A stretch of 64,000 nucleotides of DNA from Nocardia mexicana NBRC 108244 (GCF_001613165.1 NZ_BDBV01000052.1:53613-117612); one strand, 5' to 3'. Shown: positions 25,808 through 34,768, counted from the stretch's first letter. Program-made: numbers and translations. Notes: generated by a model not told the origin, from the letters alone.

Positions 25808-26776
25808 CTAGTGTAGCTTCGTGTAGCACATCGCGCTACAACGGAATTTCTGCAGGTCAGCGGGGGTTAGGCGGGTGACCGTGCCCAGGTAGCTGGTGGC
25901 GTAGAGGGAGTTGGGGGCCCAGCCGGGGCCTGTGCCGAATTTGACCTCGGTGGTTAGGGGGAGGTTTTCGGCGATTGTGCACCAGTGGTGGGTGGTCGGG
26001 TCTACTCGGATTACCTTGCCGCCCGTGCTGTAGGCGATGTAGAGGTTGCCGTCGGGGCCGATCGTGACTCCGTCGGCGCCGTTGAGGGGGCCGAAGCCGG
26101 GGAGTTCGATCGTCGACGGCTGCGAGGGATGATCGAGGTCTACCACGGTGAGGGTGGTGGTCGGGTTGAAGGTGCTGGAGACGTAGAGGCGGTTGTGTGA
26201 CTTGTCGTAGGCGAGGCCGTTGGTGGAGGTGACCGGCGGGCCGAAGGGGCCGATGGTAGCGCCCGCGACTCGGGTCAGGCGGGTGTCGGCGCCCATATCG
26301 CTGCTGACCACGAAGTCGCCATTAGGCAGTGCCGCAATGCCGTTGGGCATATCCAGGCCCTCGGCGACCGTGGCCAGCCGCCCGTCGCGCAGGTCCATGG
26401 AGCGGATGCCGCCCTTGCGGCCGGTGAGCTTGGACTGCAGGCTGAGCCCGGTGGTGAAGTAGGCGGTATCGCCGGAGACCGTGATCATGCCGGGGCCGTC
26501 GACATCCCCGGCCATGGTGGTGCGCCCGCCGTTCGCGTCGAGCCGCCGGATGCCGCCGCCGGAGCCGGTGGCCGCCTGTTCGGACAGCAGCAGCCCGCCG
26601 CGCCCGTCGAACTCCAGGCTCTCCAACATGCCGTAGCCGGAAGCGATCTGGGTGGCGGACCAGCCGCCGCACTGCTCGGCGGCGGCAGGTGTCGCGTGTG
26701 CCGTCGCCGCAACTGCTGTCGGCGCCAACATGCAGGCGATCGCTGCCGCATGGCATGTCGAGAACCGAAACCTCAT
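25808..26776 (-). CDS. Secreted beta-propeller protein, SMP-30/NHL-like
   Basis: The 322-residue protein starts with a clear signal peptide (FSTCHAAAIACMLAPTAVAA, then ATAHA as cleavage region). The mature part has repeated propeller blades with patterns such as GPDGNLYIAYSTGGKVIRVD, LPNGDFVVSSDMG and NRLYVSSTFNP. This is the SMP-30/gluconolactonase or NHL type. A lactonase or binding role outside the cell is possible; nothing shows the substrate. ATG at 26776 is chosen because the signal peptide begins there. The last residues (CSAMCYTKLH) overlap the antitoxin operator, so the C-terminus may have been altered when the cassette arrived. Confidence 0.8.
   Translation of the reverse strand: MRFRFSTCHAAAIACMLAPTAVAATAHATPAAAEQCGGWSATQIASGYGMLESLEFDGRGGLLLSEQAATGSGGGIRRLDANGGRTTMAGDVDGPGMITVSGDTAYFTTGLSLQSKLTGRKGGIRSMDLRDGRLATVAEGLDMPNGIAALPNGDFVVSSDMGADTRLTRVAGATIGPFGPPVTSTNGLAYDKSHNRLYVSSTFNPTTTLTVVDLDHPSQPSTIELPGFGPLNGADGVTIGPDGNLYIAYSTGGKVIRVDPTTHHWCTIAENLPLTTEVKFGTGPGWAPNSLYATSYLGTVTRLTPADLQKFRCSAMCYTKLH
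25811..25840. promoter_or_regulatory. Phd operator repeats
   Basis: TGTAGC occurs twice directly (25812 and 25822), and the second copy forms an inverted repeat with GCTACA at 25835-25840. It lies just before the antitoxin start and within the last codons of the upstream gene, so it is probably the autoregulatory site. Confidence 0.6.
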
Positions 26777-27063
26777 CGAATGACCCCTCCGACCGGGTGA
26801 CCCCGGAGTTCGACTGCACCTTCCGCCACGAGTTCGCCGAGATCGACGGCGTCCGGCGCGGTGGGCGGCAGCGAATTCGCCAGTGTCCTGCCGCCGCATC
26901 GCCTACCCGGACCGTAGCCGACCTCGCGGCCGCCGATCGAGGAATTCTCGACAATTGTCCGATGGCACAGAAAAGCCGGATCCGATCAGGCAACTCGACA
27001 ATGTCGAGGAGTAACGCTCGAATCCGGCAATTCGTTGGGCCGCAATATGTTTGTCGACCGTGA

Positions 27064-27654
27064 CTACAGCCAGGTGTCCAGGGTGGTCGTGGTGAGGAAG
27101 TGCTCGAGGTCCGCGCGCCAGGGGGCTGGGGTGGTCTTCTCGGGCTCGATGGCGGTGTACTGGCCGCGGTAGAACAACAGCGGCCTGCCGGAGTCCGTGG
27201 ACTCCGACAGGGCCTGGACTCGGCCGAACACCACGAAGTGATCGCCGCCGTCGAGCACGTTCGCCACAGTGCACTGGATCGTGGCCAACGCGCCGTCGAG
27301 GGCCGGAAGGCCCAGATCTGTGGTGTGCCAATCGATTCCCGCGAACTTGTCGGGTTCGCGGGAGCCGAAGCGGGCGCACACCGGCTGCTGCTCCTCGGCG
27401 AGCATGTTGACGCAGAAGCTGCCGTTGCTCTCGATCGCTGCCCAGGAGCGGGACTGCTTGGTGGGGCAGAACAGCACCATCGGCGGGTCCAGCGACAGCG
27501 CGGCGAACGACTGGCAGGCGAACCCGATCGGCGCCCCCTCCGCATCGAGCGTGGTGATCACGGTGATGCCGGTGCAGAACTGCCCCAGCACATTCCGGTA
27601 CTGCCGCGCATCGATCTCGGGAGAATCGGTGCCCGCCAAGCCGTCCGCCGTCAT
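27064..27654 (-). CDS. hsaB: HsaB, flavin reductase of HsaAB
   Basis: The 196-residue protein is a short-chain flavin reductase: RQYRNVLGQFCTGITVITT, CQSFAALSLDPPMVLFCPTKQSRSW and FVVFGRVQAL. HsaB reduces FMN with NADH and hands it to HsaA for hydroxylation of ring A. ATG at 27654 has AGGAG upstream. It is last in the hsaA-D-C-B operon, 20 bp after hsaC. Confidence 0.92.
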   Translation of the reverse strand: MTADGLAGTDSPEIDARQYRNVLGQFCTGITVITTLDAEGAPIGFACQSFAALSLDPPMVLFCPTKQSRSWAAIESNGSFCVNMLAEEQQPVCARFGSREPDKFAGIDWHTTDLGLPALDGALATIQCTVANVLDGGDHFVVFGRVQALSESTDSGRPLLFYRGQYTAIEPEKTTPAPWRADLEHFLTTTTLDTWL

Positions 27655-27674
27655 GTTCCTTCTCTCCTGCCCTG

Positions 27675-28574
27675 CTACTTGAACCCGATGCTGAAGTCGT
27701 GACCCCACAGGCTGACCGCGGTCGACTCCCGGGCGATCCAGTTCTCGTCCTCGACTTCGAGTCCCTCACAACCGAATTCGACATCGAAGCCGCCCGGCGT
27801 CTTCATGTAGAAGGACAGCATCTTGTCGTTGATGTGCCGCCCGAGGGTGGCCGACATCTTCACCTTCTTGCGCAGCGCGCGATCCAGGCAGAGGCCGACG
27901 TCGTCGGAGTTCTCCACCTCGACCATGAGGTGCACGATGCCGGTCGGATTCGGCAGCGGCAGGAAGGCCAGGGCGTGATGGCGCGGGTTGCAGCCGTAGA
28001 ACCGCAGCCAGGCCGGGTCGCCGTCGGCGGGACGGCCGACCATCTGCGGTGGCAGCCGCATCGAGTCACGCAGCCGGAAACCGAGGATGTCCTGGTAGAA
28101 CGCCTGTGCCGCAGCATCGTCGTTGCAGGTGAGCACCACGTGCCCCAGGCCCTGCTCGGCGGTGACGAACTTGTGGCCGTAGGGGCTGACGAAACGCCGT
28201 GCGAGATACTGCATCCCGTAGAACGCCTCCAGCGTATTGCCGGACGGGTCCTCGAACCGGATCATGCCCTCGACGCGGCGCTCGGCGAGTTCCTCCGCCG
28301 TGCCCTCGGTGAACGGCACGTCGGCCTTGGTCAGGGTCTCCCGAAGCTGTTGCAGCCCTGGGCCGTCGGTGACCTCCCAGCCCGAGACCAGCAGCCGGTC
28401 GGACTCGCCCGGCACGATCACCAGCCGCGCCGGGAACTCGTCCATGCGCAGATAGAGGGCCTCGGAATCGGGCCCGTCGGACTCCATCATGCCGAGCACC
28501 TTGGTGCCGTACTCACGCCACGCCGCCACATCGGTGGCGGCGATCCGCATGTATCCGAGCGCTCGAATACTCAT
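27675..28574 (-). CDS. hsaC: HsaC, extradiol dioxygenase of ring A
   Basis: The 299-residue type I extradiol dioxygenase has the iron ligands His145 (GLGH), His215 (IVH) and Glu266 (DVEFGCE), the same numbers as in the M. tuberculosis enzyme. Two vicinal-oxygen-chelate modules are seen. HsaC cleaves the catechol of DHSA meta to the hydroxyls, giving DSHA. ATG at 28574 lies 3 bp from the hsaD stop. Confidence 0.95.
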   Translation of the reverse strand: MSIRALGYMRIAATDVAAWREYGTKVLGMMESDGPDSEALYLRMDEFPARLVIVPGESDRLLVSGWEVTDGPGLQQLRETLTKADVPFTEGTAEELAERRVEGMIRFEDPSGNTLEAFYGMQYLARRFVSPYGHKFVTAEQGLGHVVLTCNDDAAAQAFYQDILGFRLRDSMRLPPQMVGRPADGDPAWLRFYGCNPRHHALAFLPLPNPTGIVHLMVEVENSDDVGLCLDRALRKKVKMSATLGRHINDKMLSFYMKTPGGFDVEFGCEGLEVEDENWIARESTAVSLWGHDFSIGFK

Positions 28575-28577
28575 ATG

Positions 28578-29453
28578 TCACTTCTCCTTGGGGGCAAGGA
28601 AGTCGGCTGTCAACCGGTTGAATTCGTCGAACCGCTCCCGCTGCGCCCAGTGTCCACACTGGCCGAACACATGCAACTGGGCGCGAGGAATCGTCTTCAG
28701 GGCCACGAGCGCGCCGTCGATCGGATTGACCCGGTCCTCGCGCCCCCAGATCAGCAGCACGGGCTGGCGCAGCTTGTAGGCGTCGCGCCAGAGCATGCCC
28801 TTCTCGAAATCGGCCGAGGCGAACGACTTTCCCATCGCGCGGGTGGCGGCCAGCGACTCCGGCGCGGCGGCCGAGGCGAATCGCTCCTCGATCAGCTCCG
28901 GCGTGATCAGCTTCTGATCGAAGACCATGATCCGCAGGAATGCTTCGAGATTCTCCCGCGTGGGCTCGACATTGAACTTGCCCAGCGCCTTCACGCCCTC
29001 GGTCGGGTCGGGCGCGAACAGGTTGGTGCTCAACCCGCCCGGCCCCATCAGCACGAGTTTTCCCGCGCGGTCGGGATAGTCGAGCGCGAACCGCACCGCC
29101 GCGCCGCCGCCGAGCGAATTGCCCAGCAGGTGCACGCGATCGGTGATCTCCAGCGTGTCGAGCAGATCCTTCAGCGCCGACGCGCTGTGCACGAAGTACT
29201 GCGGATGCTCGGTCGGCTTGTCCGACAGCCCGAATCCCGGCTGATCCACGGCCAGCACGTGGAAGTTCTCGGCCAGCACGCCGATATTGCGGGAGAAGTT
29301 GGACCAGGACGAGGCACCCGGCCCGCCGCCGTGCAGCAGCACGATCGTCGGGCCGTTGCCGACACCCGCCTCGTGGTAGTGCAGCTTCAGGTCCGGTCGC
29401 ACCTGCGCGTAGCGCGAGGTCGACTCGAAGGTCAGTTCCGCTGTCGTCGTCAT
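28578..29453 (-). CDS. hsaD: HsaD, C-C bond hydrolase
   Basis: The 291-residue alpha/beta hydrolase of the BphD/MhpC type has the nucleophile Ser113 in GNSLGG, an acid at Asp240 in WGRED and His268 in CGHWAQ. HsaD splits DSHA into HIP (rings C/D) and a dienoate that goes to HsaE. HIP is then activated by FadD3, encoded at 43-45 kb. ATG at 29453 follows hsaA after 13 bp. The start was taken at MTTTAELTF because upstream codons do not match the family. Confidence 0.95.
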   Translation of the reverse strand: MTTTAELTFESTSRYAQVRPDLKLHYHEAGVGNGPTIVLLHGGGPGASSWSNFSRNIGVLAENFHVLAVDQPGFGLSDKPTEHPQYFVHSASALKDLLDTLEITDRVHLLGNSLGGGAAVRFALDYPDRAGKLVLMGPGGLSTNLFAPDPTEGVKALGKFNVEPTRENLEAFLRIMVFDQKLITPELIEERFASAAAPESLAATRAMGKSFASADFEKGMLWRDAYKLRQPVLLIWGREDRVNPIDGALVALKTIPRAQLHVFGQCGHWAQRERFDEFNRLTADFLAPKEK

Positions 29454-29466
29454 TCGGCAGTCTCTC

Positions 29467-30630
29467 CTAGACCATCGTGTCCGTGACGGGCAGGCCGAAC
29501 GTCCCCGTGCCGAAGGCGACGTAGGCCCGCTCGGCATCGTTGGCGGCGTGCACCCGGCCCGCGTGCGCATCCCGCCAGAACCGCTGCAGCGGTGTGTCGT
29601 TCGCCAGCGCGGTGGCGCCCGAGCTCTCGAAGAGCTTGTCGATCGAGGCGATCGCCCGGCCGGTGGCACGCACCTGGTCGCGGCGGGCCGCCAGGCGCAG
29701 CTCGAACGGAACCTCTTCGCCCGCAACGATATGCGCGTACTCCTCGGAGAGGTTTCCGGACAGCTGGCGCCAGGCGGCGTCGATATCGCTGGAGGCCTCC
29801 GCGATTCGCACCTTCGCGAACGGATCGTCCTTGGCCTTCTCCCCGGCGTAGGCGGCGCGCACCCGCTTGCCCTGGTGCTCGACGTGCGCGTCGTAGGCGC
29901 CGTACGCCATGCCGACGATGGGCGTCGAGATCGTGGTGGGATGGATGGTGCCCCAGGGCATCTTGTACAGCGGATCGGTGTTCTGTTCCAGGCCGGGCGA
30001 TTTCAGCTCGGACATCGTCTTGAAGCTGAGGAAGCGGTGCCGCGGCACGAAGACGTCGTTGACCACGATGGTGTTGCTGCCGGTGCCGCGCAGGCCGACG
30101 ACGTTCCACACGTCATCGATGCGGTAGTCGCTGCGCGGGATCAGGAAGCTGCCGAAGTCGACCGGCTTGCCGTCCTTGATCACGGGTCCGCCGACCACCA
30201 CCCAGTCCGCGTGGTCGCAGCCGGACGACCAGGCCCACGAACCCTTGACCGTGTAGCCGCCCTCGGTGACCAGGCCCGCGCCCATCGGAGCGTACGACGA
30301 CGAGATCCGCACCTCGGTGTCCTCGCCCCACACGTCCTGCTGCGCCTGCTGATCGAACAGCGCCAGATGCCAGTTGTGGATGCCGATGATGCCTGCCACC
30401 CAGCCGGTGGAACCGCACGCGCTCGCGATCTTGCGGACGGTGTCGTAGAAGACGACGGGATCGGCGGCATGCCCGCCCCACTGACGCGGCTGCACGAGCC
30501 GGAAGAACCCGGTCGCCTGCAGGGCCTTCATGGTCTCGTCGGGAATGCGGCGCAGATCCTCTGCCTCCTGCGCACGCTCGCGCAGCATCGGCAACAGCGC
30601 TTCGACCCGCTCTACTACTTCTTGCGTCAT
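29467..30630 (-). CDS. hsaA: HsaA, flavin-dependent monooxygenase
   Basis: The 387-residue protein has an acyl-CoA dehydrogenase-like fold used as a reduced-flavin monooxygenase. Blocks include FFRLVQPRQWGGHAADP, ACGSTGWVAGIIGIHNWHL and VVGLRGTGSNTIVVNDVFVP. HsaA hydroxylates the phenolic steroid 3-HSA to the catechol 3,4-DHSA with FMNH2 from HsaB. It is first in the operon. ATG at 30630; the nearest KstR box is 87 bp upstream. The close resemblance to FadE proteins can mislead annotation. Confidence 0.93.
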   Translation of the reverse strand: MTQEVVERVEALLPMLRERAQEAEDLRRIPDETMKALQATGFFRLVQPRQWGGHAADPVVFYDTVRKIASACGSTGWVAGIIGIHNWHLALFDQQAQQDVWGEDTEVRISSSYAPMGAGLVTEGGYTVKGSWAWSSGCDHADWVVVGGPVIKDGKPVDFGSFLIPRSDYRIDDVWNVVGLRGTGSNTIVVNDVFVPRHRFLSFKTMSELKSPGLEQNTDPLYKMPWGTIHPTTISTPIVGMAYGAYDAHVEHQGKRVRAAYAGEKAKDDPFAKVRIAEASSDIDAAWRQLSGNLSEEYAHIVAGEEVPFELRLAARRDQVRATGRAIASIDKLFESSGATALANDTPLQRFWRDAHAGRVHAANDAERAYVAFGTGTFGLPVTDTMV

Positions 30631-30716
30631 CTCGGGGGCTGCTCCTTGCCTGGTCGATCGACAACGGGTTCATCGGCCCCGAAGTCCTGCGGTGAGACCG
30701 ATACTAGTCTTGAGAC

Positions 30717-30730
30717 TAGAACACGTTCTT
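30717..30730. promoter_or_regulatory. KstR box, hsaA side
   Basis: TAGAACACGTTCTT fits the KstR consensus except that the last A is T. It is 87 bp upstream of hsaA and is probably the operator for hsaADCB. Confidence 0.82.
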
Positions 30731-30819
30731 ATTCCTGTCGAGAACGGGTACCCCCAGCATCTCAGGACTGGCCTTTGCCTGGTAGTCGACGGAATAGCTG
30801 GCGCTGCGCCGCACAATTT

Positions 30820-30833
30820 TGTAACGTGTTCTA
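30820..30833. promoter_or_regulatory. KstR box, kshA side
   Basis: TGTAACGTGTTCTA fits tnnAACnnGTTnnA at every fixed position. It lies 24 bp before kshA. With the hsaA-side box 103 bp away, the divergent region carries two separate sites. Confidence 0.85.
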
Positions 30834-30856
30834 GTGCTCGTAGAGGAGGGATCGCA

Positions 30857-32071
30857 ATGGCAGTAACCCCACAGCGGAGCGGCGGGAAGGTTCGTGAGAT
30901 CGATGTCGGCACCGCGCCCACCCGGTATGCGCGGGGATGGCATTGCCTCGGCCTGGCCGCACCGTTCCGGGACGGCAAACCGCATGCCATCTCGATATTC
31001 GGCACCAAGCTGGTGATTTTCGCCGACAGCAAGGGCGAACTGCAGGTGCTCGATTCGTACTGCCGGCATATGGGCGGCGACCTGAGCATGGGTGAGATCA
31101 AGGGCGACTCCGTCGCCTGCCCGTTCCACGACTGGCGCTGGGGCGGCAACGGCCGCTGCACCGGGATTCCGTACGGCCGCCGGGTGCCCCCGCTGGCCAA
31201 GACCCGGGCCTGGACCACGCTGGAACGCAACGGCCAGCTGTTCGTGTGGCACGACCACGAGGGCAATCCGCCGCCGGATGAAGTCACCATCCCGTACATC
31301 GAGGGCCCCTGGACCGACGCCGAAGGCAACCCGAGCGAACAGCTCGACAGCGGATGGACCGACTGGACCTGGCACTCGCTGCTGATCGAGGGCGCCAACT
31401 GCCGCGAGATCATCGACAACGTGGTCGACATGGCGCACTTCTTCTACATCCACTTCGCCTTCCCGACGTACTTCAAGAACATCTTCGAGGGCCATATCGC
31501 CACGCAGTTCCTGGAGACCAAGGGTCGTCCGGATATCGGCATGGCCGCGAAGTTCGACGGTGACACGCTGTTGAAGTCCGAGGCCTCGTACTTCGGACCG
31601 TCCTACATGATCAACCCGCTGATCAACATCTACAGCGGGTACGAGGTCAAGAGCGTCCTCATCAACTGCCACTACCCGGTGACGCAGGATTCGTTCGTCC
31701 TGCAGTGGGGTGTCAGCCTGGAGAAGCCGACCGGCGTCGACGGTGAGATGGCGGATCGCCTGGCGCGCAAGATGACCGAGGGCATCAGCGAGGGCTTCCT
31801 GCAGGACGTCGAGATCTGGAAGCACAAGTCCAAGATCGAGAATCCGCTGCTGGTCGAGGAGGACGGCCCGGTCTACCAGCTGCGCCGCTGGTACGAGCAG
31901 TTCTACGTCGATGTCGCCGATATCGACCCGAAGATGACGCAGCGCTTCGAATTCGAGGTCGACACCTCCAAGGCGAACGAAGCCTGGGAGGCGGAGGTCG
32001 CCGAAAACCTGCGCCGCAAGCGGGAATCCGAGGAAGCCGCGAAGTCCGAGGCCGCGGAGGCGGGTGTCTGA
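30857..32071 (+). CDS. kshA: KshA, 3-ketosteroid 9-alpha-hydroxylase oxygenase
   Basis: The 404-residue Rieske oxygenase has the 2Fe-2S ligands Cys69-x-His71 and Cys88-x2-His91, and the mononuclear iron ligands His194 and His199 in DMAHFFYIHF, with Asp191 linking the centres. KshA with its reductase KshB hydroxylates C9, after which ring B opens. No kshB is seen in this window. ATG at 30857 follows GAGGAGGG. Its stop overlaps the ATG of the small Cys-rich gene downstream. Confidence 0.95.
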   Translation: MAVTPQRSGGKVREIDVGTAPTRYARGWHCLGLAAPFRDGKPHAISIFGTKLVIFADSKGELQVLDSYCRHMGGDLSMGEIKGDSVACPFHDWRWGGNGRCTGIPYGRRVPPLAKTRAWTTLERNGQLFVWHDHEGNPPPDEVTIPYIEGPWTDAEGNPSEQLDSGWTDWTWHSLLIEGANCREIIDNVVDMAHFFYIHFAFPTYFKNIFEGHIATQFLETKGRPDIGMAAKFDGDTLLKSEASYFGPSYMINPLINIYSGYEVKSVLINCHYPVTQDSFVLQWGVSLEKPTGVDGEMADRLARKMTEGISEGFLQDVEIWKHKSKIENPLLVEEDGPVYQLRRWYEQFYVDVADIDPKMTQRFEFEVDTSKANEAWEAEVAENLRRKRESEEAAKSEAAEAGV

Positions 32072-32388
32072 TGGCCGGCTGGGCGAAAGCACCGGACTTC
32101 GCGGACCGGCCGGATCGGCGGGCCGAGGTGCGTGCCCAGACGGTCGTCGACAAGCACCACTATCTCGAGAACGGCCTGACGCCGATCGCGTGCCGGGCCT
32201 GCGGGACGAAAGTCCTGGTCCGCAAGGCCAGTTCGCATCAGAAGTCGGTGCAGTGGACGACCGACCCGGCCGAGCACTGCCCGGTCTTCAAGGCGATGTC
32301 GGGCGGTCTCGGCCGCCCCGACTCCTGCCCCAATCTGGAGCAGGCGATCGAGCAGGCCGTCGACGACGGCGTACTCCCGGTCGACTAG
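32071..32388 (+). CDS. Small Cys-rich protein coupled to kshA (Rv3527-like position)
   Basis: The 105-residue protein has four cysteines, Cys41-x2-Cys44, Cys70 and Cys86, with His69 beside the third, so it may bind zinc or a cluster. The rest is polar and has no named domain. Its ATG overlaps the kshA stop (TGATG), which suggests coupled translation and a role with the oxygenase. M. tuberculosis also has a small uncharacterised gene (Rv3527) after kshA. I cannot confirm sequence orthology. Confidence 0.75.
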   Translation: MAGWAKAPDFADRPDRRAEVRAQTVVDKHHYLENGLTPIACRACGTKVLVRKASSHQKSVQWTTDPAEHCPVFKAMSGGLGRPDSCPNLEQAIEQAVDDGVLPVD

Positions 32389-32436
32389 AACGGGCGGATC
32401 CGGCGCACCGAGCGAGCCGCCGCGTCCGCGACCACA

Positions 32437-32516
32437 ATTCACGCACCCCCTGTACGTCCCCGCACCCTCTGCAAAGCACCGCAGGAGGTGCGGGAACACG
32501 CAAGGGGTGCGTGAAT
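32437..32516. repeat. Family-2 palindromic repeat, also likely terminator
   Basis: ATTCACGCACCCC (32437-32449) pairs exactly with GGGGTGCGTGAAT (32504-32516). Inside, CCCGCACC and GGTGCGGG form a second nested stem. It lies between convergent genes, ending 2 bp from the TetR stop. It shares the CACGCACCCC arm and layout with two copies at 38.5-38.8 kb. Confidence 0.8.
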
Positions 32517-32518
32517 CG

Positions 32519-33175
32519 TCAGCTTGCCTCGCTGTACGCCAGGGCGATGTGGGTGAACAGGTCGGTGCGCTGCTCGCGGGCGCGGGAGCTGTCGGGTTCG
32601 ATCAGGCACTGGGTGGCGGTGCCGTCGTGTACCGCGACCAGGGCGCGGCCCAGCGCCACCGGATCGGTGACCCGGCGCCCGGCCCGGCCGAGCAGCTCCT
32701 CCAGTACCGGCAGCAGCGCCGCGACGATCGCCTCCTCGCGGGCGGCCATCACCCGGCGCAGCGGCGGATTGCGCAGCGCGTGCGCGGTGAACTCGAAGGT
32801 GATCCGAAACCACTTCTCGTCCAAGGGAACCGCGCGCAGCACCTGCTCGACCCCGGATCGGACGTCGGTCACTTCCGCGTCACCGCCGTCGAGGACCGCG
32901 GTCAGCTCGTGCAGCAGCTGCTGTGACCGCTGTTCCCACATGGCCAGAAACAACTCCTCCAGCGAGGTGAAGTTGGAGTAGAACGCGCCGCGCGTGAATC
33001 CCGCTCGCTCGCAGATCTGCTCGACCGTGCAGCGCCCGAATCCCTCGTCCGCGAACGCCTCGAAGGCCGCGTCCAGCAGTCGCTGCCGGGTTTGTGCCCG
33101 GCGCTTGGTCATGCGCCGTCCGCGCTGCTCGGTGGTGCCCGCGGTCGGCTGCCCGGTCTCGGTGGACGTCGGCAC
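32519..33175 (-). CDS. TetR-family regulator divergent from sirtuin gene
   Basis: The 218-residue regulator has the TetR domain CTVEQICERAGFTRGAFYSNFTSLEELFL about 40 residues in. GTG at 33175 is preferred because AGGGGAGG lies 7 bases upstream; ATG at 33112 is possible but lacks a good site. The ligand domain is not recognisable. It diverges from the Sir2 gene with an inverted repeat between. Confidence 0.8.
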   Translation of the reverse strand: MPTSTETGQPTAGTTEQRGRRMTKRRAQTRQRLLDAAFEAFADEGFGRCTVEQICERAGFTRGAFYSNFTSLEELFLAMWEQRSQQLLHELTAVLDGGDAEVTDVRSGVEQVLRAVPLDEKWFRITFEFTAHALRNPPLRRVMAAREEAIVAALLPVLEELLGRAGRRVTDPVALGRALVAVHDGTATQCLIEPDSSRAREQRTDLFTHIALAYSEAS

Positions 33176-33199
33176 CGGCAGGCCTCCCCTCACTGATCG

Positions 33200-33215
33200 G
33201 ATACATGAGCGTATC
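33200..33215. promoter_or_regulatory. Possible TetR operator
   Basis: GATAC and GTATC form an inverted repeat around ATGAGC. It is 24 bp from the TetR start and 44 bp from the sirtuin gene. Size and place fit an operator; the sequence alone does not prove it. Confidence 0.4.
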
Positions 33216-33259
33216 AAAATTGGGCGCCCGACGGCTCCCATTGCCCCTAACCTGGGACC

Positions 33260-34006
33260 ATGACCACAGGGTGGCGACAGCGGACCGGCCCGATCGGCGT
33301 GCTCACCGGCGCGGGCATCTCCACCGACTCCGGCATCCCCGACTTCCGCGGGCCGCGCGGGGTGTGGACCAAGGACCCGATCGCGGAGCTGCTGTCCACG
33401 TATCAGAACTACGTCGCCGATCCCGAACTGCGGCAGCGGGCCTGGCTCGCCCGCCGCGACAATCCGGCCTGGCAGGCCCGGCCCAACGAGGCGCACCGGG
33501 CGCTGGCGCGGCTCGCGGAGCGGCGGAATACCCGGATCATCACCCAGAACATCGATCGACTGCATCAGCGGGCCGGTTCGCCGCCGGACACGGTGGTGGA
33601 GATCCACGGCAACATGTTCGACGTGGTGTGCATCGGCTGCGACTACAACGCCACGATGGCCGCGACCCTGGAGCGCGTCGCCGCCGGGGAGGCGGATCCG
33701 CCGTGCCCGGCCTGCGGGGGCATCCTCAAGGCCGCCACCGTCATGTTCGGCCAGCAGATGGACGCCGATACCGTCTGGGCGGCAAGGGAAATCGCGCTGG
33801 AGAGCGAGATCTTCCTGGCCGTCGGCAGCTCGCTGCAGGTGGAACCGGCCGCCTCGATGTGCGCCATCGCGGTGGAGAACGGCGCGGACCTGATCATCGT
33901 CAATGCCGAGCCCACGCCGTACGACTCGCAGGCGACCGAGGTGATCCGCGACCCGATCGGTACCGTGCTGCCATCGTTGGCCGACGAGCTGTCGGGGGAT
34001 GCCTAG
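33260..34006 (+). CDS. cobB: Sir2-family NAD-dependent deacylase
   Basis: The 248-residue sirtuin has the NAD site GAGISTDSGIPDFRGPRGVW, the QNIDRLHQRAG motif, the catalytic His116 and zinc ligands Cys124, Cys127, Cys149 and Cys152. It removes acyl groups from lysines, and bacterial relatives reactivate acyl-CoA synthetases. A link to the acyl-CoA-rich steroid pathway would be inference. ATG at 33260. The next gene is convergent with a 3-bp gap. Confidence 0.92.
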   Translation: MTTGWRQRTGPIGVLTGAGISTDSGIPDFRGPRGVWTKDPIAELLSTYQNYVADPELRQRAWLARRDNPAWQARPNEAHRALARLAERRNTRIITQNIDRLHQRAGSPPDTVVEIHGNMFDVVCIGCDYNATMAATLERVAAGEADPPCPACGGILKAATVMFGQQMDADTVWAAREIALESEIFLAVGSSLQVEPAASMCAIAVENGADLIIVNAEPTPYDSQATEVIRDPIGTVLPSLADELSGDA

Positions 34007-34009
34007 CAG

Positions 34010-34768
34010 TCAGCCGAACGGCGTCTTGGGCCGCTCCTGCTTCTCGCCGTCGATGAAGACGTCCACCTTCTCGTCGTAGAAGCAGGCCAGCCCGGCGACC
34101 TTCTGACTTTCCGGCAGCGGGGTCCGGTAGATCCAGACCAGGTCCTGATACTCGGCGTCGCCGATGCGGATGTTGAAGTACTCGGCCGTTCCCTTGTACG
34201 GGCAGCGGGTCCGCTTCGAGGAGGACGTCAGCAGTTCGGTGCGGACATCGGTCAGCGGCAGGTAATACCTTGGCGGCAAACCGGTTTCGAACAGGATGTG
34301 CGGCGCGTGGGATTCGGCGACGGTCTGCCCGGCGATGGCGATCCGCACGTGCCGCGAGCTGACCAGGACGTCGACGCGCGTGTAGGGATCGCGCGGGTGG
34401 ACGTAGACCGGTTCGTCCTCCTCGAACCATTCGTCCATCAGATCCCAGTCCAGCCGCACGAGATCCTGCAGCTCCGGAATCGGCGAGTCCGGATAGCGCA
34501 CGGCCGCAGCGGATCTCGTGATGCCGTCGACCACCACGTCGTACTCGACACCCTCGCCGCGACTGGGGGAGTGCCGGGTGGATCCGGTCGGCTCCAGTTT
34601 GGCGCGCAGGTCCGCGGCGGGCAGATAGTAGGTCGGGTAGTAGGGGCTCTCCCACACCAGTGTCGGCGCGGTGGTGTCGATAACCAGCCGACCGTCGATG
34701 TAGGTCCGCACTCGCTTGTGGCTGCGTTCGGTCCGGACCCGCCCCCGCGTTGTTTCGGTCATACCCAT
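34010..34768 (-). CDS. Double DUF427 protein
   Basis: The 252-residue protein has two DUF427 domains. The first (about 15-110) contains VWESPYYPTYYLPAADL. The second (about 130-240) contains LFETGLPPRYYLPLTDVRTELL and CPYKGTAEYFNI. DUF427 is widespread in actinobacteria with no firm biochemical role. ATG at 34768 or 34762 can start it. It stands alone, convergent with the sirtuin gene. Confidence 0.88.
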   Translation of the reverse strand: MGMTETTRGRVRTERSHKRVRTYIDGRLVIDTTAPTLVWESPYYPTYYLPAADLRAKLEPTGSTRHSPSRGEGVEYDVVVDGITRSAAAVRYPDSPIPELQDLVRLDWDLMDEWFEEDEPVYVHPRDPYTRVDVLVSSRHVRIAIAGQTVAESHAPHILFETGLPPRYYLPLTDVRTELLTSSSKRTRCPYKGTAEYFNIRIGDAEYQDLVWIYRTPLPESQKVAGLACFYDEKVDVFIDGEKQERPKTPFG

